DNA of 48,740 nucleotides from DAOTUL01 sp034437435 (GTDB lineage: Bacteria; Chloroflexota; Anaerolineae; Aggregatilineales; Phototrophicaceae): assembly GCA_964417785.1 (NCBI GenBank), contig CAYQJO010000005.1, positions 1 to 48,740 on the forward strand. Reading direction: 5' to 3'. A program made the position numbers and the translations under genes. Below, one piece after another: positions 36,613-43,485 of this stretch; position 1 is the stretch's first letter; each line of letters opens with the position of its first letter. The notes beneath the pieces are model-generated. The model made no database searches. It saw only the letters and a list, made by a program, of their open reading frames with translations, and had not been told where the DNA came from.

Positions 36613-37593
36613 TCAGGGCTGCGTAGCAAGTGAGGCCGGTAGGACTGCTGCCGACCGTGCTGCACCCGGCGGAATAACCTCACCCTGATGACACATCAGG
36701 CATGACGGTTCCTTGCCGTTGAGTGTGTCACCATACTCATTCCAAATAAACTGCGACATTTGCAGCATGTTCACAGTGTAGTATTTGGCCGGGACTTCCC
36801 AACTGGGGAAGTAGCGCGAGTTGTGGCAGTGTGTACAGCCGACGCCCATGCTGTCATTCATGTGGTACATCACATACTGGTTGTACTGCACCGTATCCAG
36901 AGAGATATCTGCACGGGCGTTGACATTGAGAATCTCGTCGTCATTTTCAACCGAGAACTGGCCGTCCAGCGGCAGCCGGAAGTCGTCCGGCAGTGCGTTC
37001 AGGTCTTCCGGCCATGTGACCGGCTGGGCTTCACCGTTATGGCAGACAGCGCAGGTGATCTGTGCGCCCGAAGGCTGCTTGGTATCCGTCAGCGTTGGCA
37101 GTTGTTCCAACCACTGCTGGTTCAGATCAGCGGTCAACTGTAAATGCTGCCGGGCGAGAGTCTTGTTTTCCATCGCAACAGGATCATCCCACTCGTCTGC
37201 GGCGAAGTTGTTCAGGTTATGGCAGTAGACACAGCCTACACCTAACCCGGCGGTCATGTGGTTAATCATGTAACCCGTCAACTCCGCGGTCGTCAGATCG
37301 GTTAGAACCTGGACGTTTTGTGTCTCAGGGAACTGTTGCTGGTACTCCGCCATCGCAATATATGCTTCCGGACTGATGTAATCGTCCGTGTTGACGTAGT
37401 AGTTGATGTAAATCGGCGAAAGCGCGTTCTCAACATTGTCGACCATCAGGTCCTGATCGTCTTTGGTTTCATCCCAGACGAAGGTAATCACCCAGTAGCT
37501 CAGACCAACGATGGTGAAGGCCACCACAACGAAGGTGAACAAGAAGAGGTTGCGCGTGCCGCCGAGCAGGTTTTCGAGTAATCGGCCCATCAT
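36613..37593 (-). CDS. pufC: Tetraheme reaction-centre cytochrome c subunit
   Basis: A 326-residue protein with four CxxCH sites: C121VYCH, C181AVCH, C253THCH and C298LMCH. The N-terminal hydrophobic helix (FLFTFVVVAFTIVGLSYWVI, about 18-37) works as an uncleaved anchor, not as the lipoprotein signal seen in purple bacteria. PufC donates electrons from the periplasmic carrier to the special pair. The start is the ATG pair at 37593/37590 with GAGGAT upstream; codons further 5' overlap pufLM. The C-terminal 20 residues after heme 4 are Ala/Pro-rich. Confidence 0.95.
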   Translation of the reverse strand: MMGRLLENLLGGTRNLFLFTFVVVAFTIVGLSYWVITFVWDETKDDQDLMVDNVENALSPIYINYYVNTDDYISPEAYIAMAEYQQQFPETQNVQVLTDLTTAELTGYMINHMTAGLGVGCVYCHNLNNFAADEWDDPVAMENKTLARQHLQLTADLNQQWLEQLPTLTDTKQPSGAQITCAVCHNGEAQPVTWPEDLNALPDDFRLPLDGQFSVENDDEILNVNARADISLDTVQYNQYVMYHMNDSMGVGCTHCHNSRYFPSWEVPAKYYTVNMLQMSQFIWNEYGDTLNGKEPSCLMCHQGEVIPPGAARSAAVLPASLATQP

Positions 37594-37604
37594 TATCCTC
37601 CGAA

Positions 37605-39503
37605 TCAGGGTACAGGCGGGGCGACGATTCCCGCATCTACAGCCCACTGGTACCAGTCCATAACCCCGAAGGATGTACCGGATAACAGCAGACCGATACC
37701 GCCAGTAATCCCGGTGAATGCGGCAAACCACCAGCACCAATCATGGATGGTCTTCGAGGTTGCCTGGAAGCCCATCGTCCAGCGCCAGAACAACTGCGCC
37801 CGGTGCGTACCCGGTCCTTCAGCCATCATCTCTTCCAGTTCACGGTGTGATCCCCAGCGGGCGGTGGCGACGATGGTCGCGCCGTGCATTGCCAGCAGAA
37901 GCGTCGATCCGAGCAGGAAGAAGATCGAAAGCATATGGAAGGGGTTGTAGTAGAAATTGCCGTATTGCACGCTGACGTTGTTAGTCCAGTCCAGAATGGC
38001 TTTGAAGCCCTGGCCGGGTGCCTGCGCCCAATTGCCGATCAGCACGGGGCGGATCAGGTAAATCACGAAATACAGGAACAGTGCCGCCACGAAGCCCCAG
38101 AAAAGCTGCTGACCAAAGCCAGCCGCACGGGCACGTTGGTAAATACGAACTGCCCAGGCGACGACCGACACATTCAACAGGCCGGTGGCGAAAACCCAGG
38201 CGGAACCCTGGTGCCATCCAGCACTGACCCCCAGACCGTGTTCCATGGCGGGGGGATCGAGCGAAAGCACGAAAAACTCACGCAGGAACATAATCGGGTT
38301 ATAGTCCACCAGCCATAGATAGTGTTCGAGGATGATGAACGATGCCAGCACACCGGTAATTACTGCGACGACACCAGCCACACCCAGATAAACCGGGCCG
38401 ACCTGATCGTGACCGAACAGGCGTTGCAGCCAGCGAACGCGAAGCGGCTTTTTCGGATAAGTGCCTTCCAGTCCTTCTGGACCGAATTCGTATTCTTCGG
38501 GGTCCACATTGCGACCCCGCACCCGTCCGCGCCAGACGACGATACCGGCTGCTGTAACAGTGGTAAATGCGGCGCTTTCCCAGACCGGGAAGGCATCCCA
38601 GAAGGCCCAGAATCCAGCCCAATCGCTGATAAGCGTGCCGGACAGGAAAATGCACAGGTTAGAGAAGAGAACGGAGGCGACCGCGAGCCAGAAGCCGAGA
38701 CGATGGATACCGATTTCGCCAACACTGTAACCCAGCAGGTTACGCCAGAAGCCGTCCTCATTGCCCTCGCGTATATAGGGACGCTGCGAGGCCATCAGGA
38801 TGATTGATCCATGCATTGCCAGCAGCAGCGTTGATGCAAACAGCAAAGAAATACCGATGGCATGGAATGGATTATAGAAGAAGTTGAAGTATTGATAACC
38901 AATGTTTGAAACCCAATCCAGATGATGGGTTATGCCGAGAGCGAAGCCGTTTCCCCAGGCTCCCATAGCAATTGGGCGCAACCATTGCAGCGTAATCCAG
39001 GACGAGACGACCGCACCATAGGCGATGGGGATTTCGTAGCCCATCCCCAACTTGCGGGAAATATCGACCTGACGCAGGCACCAACCGACAAAGGCAAGCG
39101 TGGCAAAAAAGATAATCAATTGCCAGTAGAAGCCCGGCTCACTTGCCGTCACCAGGCGCAAGCCAGCGCTGATGGGAGGAGGGTCAATACGCGCCTGAAG
39201 AAGGTTGAAGGTCCCTTCAACGATCCATACCTGGTAAAAATAGAATACTACGCCGAAAAAAATACCAATCAGCGACAGGACGCCGAATGTGCCCAGGTAA
39301 AAGCGACCAATCCAGAAATCGAACGGGTCCGCCCCAAACAACGCATGCATGAGGGTGCCGCCCGGTTTTTTGTACTGCTCCTCCATCTCGGCAAAGGAGA
39401 CCTGCTCGCCTTCCATGACCCGCTTAATAACCGGCGGGTATGCCTCCTTACCGTTGGAGGATTCTTTAGGGAAGACCGACTCGGTTGTTACCTTATATCT
39501 CAT
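37605..39503 (-). CDS. pufLM: Fused photosynthetic reaction centre L-M protein
   Basis: One 632-residue protein carries both subunits. L part (about 1-365): HHLDWVSNIGYQYFNFFYNP with special-pair ligand His214, Fe ligands His231 and His267 (EIGIHRLG). M part (about 366-632): LDWTNNVSVQYGNFYYNPFH with His523, Fe ligands His540 and His587 (TIHDW). His194 in L (HHLDW) matches the accessory-BChl ligand, but M has Ile503 (AILDW) in that place. Fusion of L and M is known in Roseiflexus. About 60 residues join the halves (charged linker 325-365). An in-frame GTG at 39515 would add MRRP; the ATG is preferred though its ribosome site is weak. No frameshift or stop separates the two parts. Confidence 0.96.
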   Translation of the reverse strand: MRYKVTTESVFPKESSNGKEAYPPVIKRVMEGEQVSFAEMEEQYKKPGGTLMHALFGADPFDFWIGRFYLGTFGVLSLIGIFFGVVFYFYQVWIVEGTFNLLQARIDPPPISAGLRLVTASEPGFYWQLIIFFATLAFVGWCLRQVDISRKLGMGYEIPIAYGAVVSSWITLQWLRPIAMGAWGNGFALGITHHLDWVSNIGYQYFNFFYNPFHAIGISLLFASTLLLAMHGSIILMASQRPYIREGNEDGFWRNLLGYSVGEIGIHRLGFWLAVASVLFSNLCIFLSGTLISDWAGFWAFWDAFPVWESAAFTTVTAAGIVVWRGRVRGRNVDPEEYEFGPEGLEGTYPKKPLRVRWLQRLFGHDQVGPVYLGVAGVVAVITGVLASFIILEHYLWLVDYNPIMFLREFFVLSLDPPAMEHGLGVSAGWHQGSAWVFATGLLNVSVVAWAVRIYQRARAAGFGQQLFWGFVAALFLYFVIYLIRPVLIGNWAQAPGQGFKAILDWTNNVSVQYGNFYYNPFHMLSIFFLLGSTLLLAMHGATIVATARWGSHRELEEMMAEGPGTHRAQLFWRWTMGFQATSKTIHDWCWWFAAFTGITGGIGLLLSGTSFGVMDWYQWAVDAGIVAPPVP

Positions 39504-39539
39504 AGGTCGTCTCACTTTCTATCCGTGTGGGCTGCGGTT

Positions 39540-39610
39540 GGGCCGGGCAGTGTTGCCTACCCGACCCGCGCAGGCGTGAATGCGACAACAACCGTCAACT
39601 CACAATTGAC
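39540..39610 (-). promoter_or_regulatory. Two hairpins in the pufA-pufLM gap
   Basis: The 116-nt gap between pufA and pufLM contains, on the minus strand, GTCAA-7 nt-TTGAC (39594-39610) and then a perfect 11-bp stem with two G-U pairs, GGGTCGGGTAG-GCAACA-CTGCCCGGCCC (39540-39567). No U-run follows. Such stems are known between pufA and pufL in Rhodobacter, where they protect the antenna mRNA and set the LH to RC ratio. Confidence 0.75.
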
Positions 39611-39619
39611 ACGGCGGTG

Positions 39620-39748
39620 TTAGCCCAACCAGTTGTAGGTTGATGTGCTTAGAAGTATGAAGTGAATGGTAAGCCCCACTCCGATGCCCAGAAGGACATA
39701 AAGGATGAGGATTGTCCGGAATTCAATCGGGCGATCTTTTGGACGCAT
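39620..39748 (-). CDS. pufA: Light-harvesting alpha polypeptide
   Basis: A 42-residue peptide: MRPKDRPIEFRTILILYVLL, then GIGVGLTIHFILLSTSTYNWLG. One membrane helix has the His29 that ligates bacteriochlorophyll, and the tail TYNWLG is conserved in Chloroflexota alpha chains. It follows pufB by 30 nt. Confidence 0.93.
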   Translation of the reverse strand: MRPKDRPIEFRTILILYVLLGIGVGLTIHFILLSTSTYNWLG

Positions 39749-39778
39749 GATAAACCTTTCCTTATCTTTAACTCAGGC

Positions 39779-39994
39779 CTACTGGCCGAGCCATGGTTCC
39801 CAAATATAAACCAGAATGTGCGCGAGAATGGCGATTACCGCAAAACCGTAAGTGGACTTCACGACGATATCGTGCATCAGCCACTCCTCGTTGGTGAACA
39901 AGCCTTTCCACTTGTCCGGGACCATGTCGTTCTCAACGACCATAACTTCACGATCTTCTTCTGTTACCACAACCATATCTTTTTCTTGAGCCAT
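39779..39994 (-). CDS. pufB: Light-harvesting beta polypeptide
   Basis: A 71-residue peptide with an extended acidic N-terminus (1-30) and the core KWKGLFTNEEWLMHDIVVKS, YGFAVIAILAHILVYIWEPW. His41 and His59 are the two bacteriochlorophyll-ligand positions (B800-type and B880-type). The ATG at 39994 has a perfect AAGGAGGTA upstream; a longer frame to 40132 lacks support. The core matches Chloroflexus and Roseiflexus beta chains. Confidence 0.95.
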   Translation of the reverse strand: MAQEKDMVVVTEEDREVMVVENDMVPDKWKGLFTNEEWLMHDIVVKSTYGFAVIAILAHILVYIWEPWLGQ

Positions 39995-40082
39995 CGGGAT
40001 TACCTCCTTGAATAGATGGCCTTCTCGAACAATGCAACAGTCGGGTGCAGCTTTTATCGCCGCGCCACGACCCAGAACTGCT

Positions 40083-40340
40083 TTATTTGACCCCGGCCAG
40101 CATACTATCGACGGCCTGGGTGAAGCCAACACCCCGTAGATTGCTCAGAAATTGCAGTGTGTTGGCGGCGCTATCCTCAAATTGTAGATCGGCGTTGATA
40201 AACTGGCAGTCGGCGAATGTGGGGCGCTGCCCACCGGAATAGATGAAAATGGTGTTTTCAAAGTCGCAAGACTTGAAAGCTTTGCCATCTACCACCAGTG
40301 TTTCTCCATGAAAAAGTTTGTTTTCCACCAGTTCCATCAT
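40083..40340 (-). CDS. Small repeat protein, paralogue of the neighbour's N-terminal domain
   Basis: An 85-residue protein with a short beta-solenoid-like pattern: LVVDGKAFKSCDFENTIFIY, SGGQRPTFADCQF, then helix NTLQFLSNLRGVGFTQAVDS. It closely parallels residues 12-100 of the preceding gene (VEVDGNQYELCTFTGCSLVY; SGGEVPVFERCSF; NTVQYLKDL). Pentapeptide-repeat-like spacing (xxCxF) is visible, and there is no signal or membrane helix. It overlaps the upstream gene by four nt (ATGA) and precedes pufB by 88 nt. Function is unknown; it may bind the larger paralogue. Confidence 0.75.
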   Translation of the reverse strand: MMELVENKLFHGETLVVDGKAFKSCDFENTIFIYSGGQRPTFADCQFINADLQFEDSAANTLQFLSNLRGVGFTQAVDSMLAGVK

Positions 40341-40984
40341 TCACCGCCCCATGCTGAAGGCAAACCGGATTCGAGTACAATGTCGAAGGCGACGCCGATC
40401 GGGATGCGACCGACATTCTCGCCGCGGTTCGCCCAACCGTAACTGTTGAGGAATACGTTCTGATTACTCTCGTTCTGGTCATAGACCAGTGCCAGATCGT
40501 CTGGCAAGGCGGGCATGACTTCCAACGGGATTTCCTCGCGCAGTGGGCGAGTTTCCTCACCGCCCAGCACGACATCCTGCGGGTAAATCAACAGGCCATA
40601 CCACAGGAAGGCCATAATCAGCAGCGTGGTTCCAATGAGCGCACCACTGATGAGGGCCAGACGGCCATAATGCGTGCCGGTGTTCACCCCGTCGCACGGT
40701 TCGGGCCGGCCAGCCAGGGGCAGCAGACCTTTTTTCACGCGCTCGATGACGCGATCCACCGCCGGTGATGCCCCGCTGCTGCTCAGGTCTTTGAGGTACT
40801 GCACGGTGTTATAGGCGTTGTCTTCAAGTTGAATGCTTGTTTGCGAGAAAGAACAGCGCTCGAATACCGGCACCTCACCGCCACTATAGACCAGACTGCA
40901 TCCAGTAAAGGTACACAGTTCATACTGGTTACCATCGACTTCGACGGTCTGGTTGGTGAAATCTTCATTGAAGAATGTTGCCAC
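40337..40984 (-). CDS. Repeat domain-membrane helix-YGW domain protein of the ACIII operon
   Basis: A 215-residue protein in three parts. Residues 1-105 are a beta-solenoid-like domain similar to the 85-residue neighbour. Residues about 112-135 are a membrane helix (LISGALIGTTLLIMAFLWYG). Residues 140-215 end in LNSYGWANRGENVGRIPIGV, matching the YGW...RIPI element found in small proteins encoded near cytochrome oxidases and ACIII. So the tail resembles an accessory electron-transfer subunit (possibly an ActG-like role), joined to an extra cytosolic domain. It follows actE by 14 nt. Confidence 0.7.
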   Translation of the reverse strand: MATFFNEDFTNQTVEVDGNQYELCTFTGCSLVYSGGEVPVFERCSFSQTSIQLEDNAYNTVQYLKDLSSSGASPAVDRVIERVKKGLLPLAGRPEPCDGVNTGTHYGRLALISGALIGTTLLIMAFLWYGLLIYPQDVVLGGEETRPLREEIPLEVMPALPDDLALVYDQNESNQNVFLNSYGWANRGENVGRIPIGVAFDIVLESGLPSAWGGE

Positions 40985-40998
40985 GTCTCACTCCCCTT

Positions 40999-41577
40999 TC
41001 ATCGTGACTGGGCTTCGACCGACGCCCGGGCCTCTGGGGGCAGGTCGTCGAGCGCGGCATACTGGCTGTACTGCATGGTGCGGACGTAGGCCGCGATGGC
41101 CCAGCGATCTCCAACCGGGATGCGGCCCTTGTAGCTGTACATATTGCCGAAGCCTTGACTGATGACTTCGAAGATGTACCCTACCGGCTGCGCCCGCAGT
41201 TCATCGGTATGATACGATGCTGGCTGTGGGTAACCTTCCAGGGCGATGATGCCCTCGCCGTAGCCGTCCAGGCCATGACACGGTGAGCAGAAGCTGTTGA
41301 AATTCTCCTGCCCGGTTGCCAGTAGCTCCTGGGTCAGTTCGACCGGCAGGCTGTCCGCCAGTTCACCGTCAATCCGCCCGGTGTAATAGTGTGCGTTTTC
41401 AGCGTCAAACTGAACGGGTACCGCTTCCGGCAGGATGTTACGTGCAGCCTGTCCGAAGGTGGGACTTTCGCCATAAGGCTCGTCCAGTTTGGGTTGATCT
41501 TCCATGTTGCTGCATCCAGCCAGCCAGACCAGGGTAAGGACCAGCAAGGCTGTCGAAAGTTGTCTGGTGTTCAACAT
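40999..41577 (-). CDS. actE: ACIII subunit E, monoheme cytochrome c
   Basis: A 192-residue lipoprotein (TLVWLAGC, Cys22) with one heme site CSPCHGLDGYGEG (Cys97-Cys100-His101) and a candidate axial Met in GFGNMYSYKGRIPVGDRW. ActE is the exit cytochrome of alternative complex III, passing electrons from the ActA/B side to a periplasmic acceptor. The start overlaps the actD end by seven nt. The N-terminal AARNILPEAVPVQ element is typical of ActE. Confidence 0.92.
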   Translation of the reverse strand: MLNTRQLSTALLVLTLVWLAGCSNMEDQPKLDEPYGESPTFGQAARNILPEAVPVQFDAENAHYYTGRIDGELADSLPVELTQELLATGQENFNSFCSPCHGLDGYGEGIIALEGYPQPASYHTDELRAQPVGYIFEVISQGFGNMYSYKGRIPVGDRWAIAAYVRTMQYSQYAALDDLPPEARASVEAQSR

Positions 41578-42116
41578 TGCACCTCACTTATGGTGATCGG
41601 TCCCATCTCTTCCAGGAAAGTCCGTGTTTGCTGAAGATGGAAACGCCGGTCCTTCACCTCAATACAGAGGAAGAAGCGGTTGCTTGAAGCCAGTTCGATA
41701 TTGGGTGTGTTGAAGATTGGATGGTACGGCAGCGGCAGACCAATTCGCAGGAAATAGCCGCCCACGACAGCCAGTGTGGCAAACAGGATCGCCACTTCGA
41801 ACGAAACTTGCATAAACGCCGGCCAACTGTTCAGAGGCCGACCACCGACATTGATGGCGTACCCCTCCACCGAGGCGTAGTATTGCAGAGCGAAGCCAGC
41901 CAACGCACCGACGATCAGGCCGCCAAAGACCAGCCATGCCAGTATATTACTGTGGGCGTCTTTGTCGATGATCTCGCTCAGCCCTTCAACATGGTACGGA
42001 GCATAGGCCTGAATGACTTCGTAGCCCTCCGCCCGTGTTTTCTCGGCGGCGTCCAGCAGGCTCTCGGCGTCTTCAAATTCCGCCGCTAAACCGTATAGAC
42101 AGGATTGTTTGCTCAT
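41571..42116 (-). CDS. actD: ACIII subunit D (DUF3341)
   Basis: A 181-residue protein. The start SCLYGLAAEFEDAESLLDAA fits the N-terminal cytosolic domain, which is followed by two helices (NILAWLVFGGLIVGALAGFA and VSFEVAILFATLAVVGGYFL) and HPIFNTPNIELASSNRFFLC. ActD is a structural membrane subunit of alternative complex III. It overlaps actC by one nt. Confidence 0.93.
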   Translation of the reverse strand: MSKQSCLYGLAAEFEDAESLLDAAEKTRAEGYEVIQAYAPYHVEGLSEIIDKDAHSNILAWLVFGGLIVGALAGFALQYYASVEGYAINVGGRPLNSWPAFMQVSFEVAILFATLAVVGGYFLRIGLPLPYHPIFNTPNIELASSNRFFLCIEVKDRRFHLQQTRTFLEEMGPITISEVQC

Positions 42117-43477
42117 CAGGCACCTTCCTCAATCGCTACTTGCTGTCTTTCATAGATGGGCAGCACCGGCAGCAGACGGATAAAGAGGAACATGGCGGTC
42201 AGGAACAGACCAAATGGTGAGATGACGGTGATCCAGTCCCAGAGGTTCATATCGAGTATGGCCCATGTGTTTTCCATGTGCGGATACGATAGACTGGCCG
42301 GGACAATCACGAAGCGTTCAAGCCACATACCCGCCAGGATGAACAATGAGATGACCACAAGCAGGCCGGGATTGGTCCTGACGCGCTTGAACCAGAGGGC
42401 CTGGACGATCAGACCATTGAAGATCAACATGCCCCAGAAGAAGACGGCGTAGGAGCCGAGCGCCCGGTTAACCACCACCGCGACTTCGTGTTCCTCGCCT
42501 TTATACCATGCACCGAAGTATTCAATGATGTAGCCGTAAACCACCAGCAGCCCGACGACCAGCATCATCTTGGCCGCGTTGTCGATGTGTTTGAGTGTGA
42601 TGAGGTTCTGCAGTTTGAAGCCCGACCGTAGGATGACGGCGAAGATCAACACCATCGCAAAGCCGGAATACACAGCACCGGCGACGAAGAACGGTGGGAA
42701 GATCGTGTGATGCCATCCCGGCAGGATACCAATGGCGAAGTCCAGACCGACGATGCTGTGAACTGAGATCACCAGCGGTGCTGCCAGAGCGGCCAACAGA
42801 TAGCTGATTTTGTGCAGGCCCTGCCAGTGGGTGGATTGACCACGCCAACCCATCGCCAGTGCGCCGTAGAAGAATTTCACAGCCCCTGTTTTGGCTTTGT
42901 CGCGCATGGCTGCCAGATCGGGCAGCATGTCGATGTACCAGAAGAGCAGCGACACCAGGCCGTAAGTGCTGATGGCGAAGAAGTCCCACACCAGCGGGCT
43001 GCGGAACTGCGGGTTCAGGATCATCGTGTTCGGATAGGGTGCGATCCAGTAGAAGAACTCGACGCGACCCAGATGGAACAGCGGGAACATACCGGCGACC
43101 AGCAGAGCAAACAGTGTCATCGCTTCTGCGAACCGGCTGAAGGTGCTGCGCCACTGCTGGCGCATCAACAACAGGAAAGCTGAAATGAATGTTCCTGCAT
43201 GGCCGATGCCGATCCAGAAGATGAGGTTGACAATCGCCATACCCCACACAACCGGGACCTGGATGCCCCATAGACCGACACCGCGTGTTGCCACTGAGAA
43301 CAGGGTGAAAACGAACACCAGCATCAGCGCCCCGGAGACCAGGAAGCCGAGCCACCACCACAGCGGTGCTGCTGAGAAGATAATGCCGCTGACCTTATCG
43401 GCTACACTTCCCAGCTTATTCAAGGGCGACTCGGGTGGTGCGTCGCTTGGTTGATACGGAATATTTTCTGTCGTCAT
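42116..43477 (-). CDS. actC: ACIII subunit C, NrfD/PsrC-like quinol-binding membrane subunit
   Basis: A 453-residue protein with about ten membrane helices. NrfD-type landmarks are GMAIVNLIFWIGIGHAGTFI, MFPLFHLGRVEFFYWIAPYP, SVHSIVGLDFAIGILPGWH and the C-terminal VIPASLSYPHMENTW. In ACIII structures this subunit contains a quinol-oxidation site near ActB's Fe-S chain. It follows actB by 8 nt. Length is ordinary for the family. Confidence 0.95.
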   Translation of the reverse strand: MTTENIPYQPSDAPPESPLNKLGSVADKVSGIIFSAAPLWWWLGFLVSGALMLVFVFTLFSVATRGVGLWGIQVPVVWGMAIVNLIFWIGIGHAGTFISAFLLLMRQQWRSTFSRFAEAMTLFALLVAGMFPLFHLGRVEFFYWIAPYPNTMILNPQFRSPLVWDFFAISTYGLVSLLFWYIDMLPDLAAMRDKAKTGAVKFFYGALAMGWRGQSTHWQGLHKISYLLAALAAPLVISVHSIVGLDFAIGILPGWHHTIFPPFFVAGAVYSGFAMVLIFAVILRSGFKLQNLITLKHIDNAAKMMLVVGLLVVYGYIIEYFGAWYKGEEHEVAVVVNRALGSYAVFFWGMLIFNGLIVQALWFKRVRTNPGLLVVISLFILAGMWLERFVIVPASLSYPHMENTWAILDMNLWDWITVISPFGLFLTAMFLFIRLLPVLPIYERQQVAIEEGA

Positions 43478-43485
43478 GGCGCTTC

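Noticed and set aside
37594..37740. Upstream extension of pufC
   Set aside because: It lies mostly within pufLM and lacks a ribosome site; the ATG pair after GAGGAT directly precedes the membrane anchor.
39995..40132. Upstream extension of pufB
   Set aside because: The perfect AAGGAGGTA before 39994 fixes the start, and the extension does not resemble antenna peptides.
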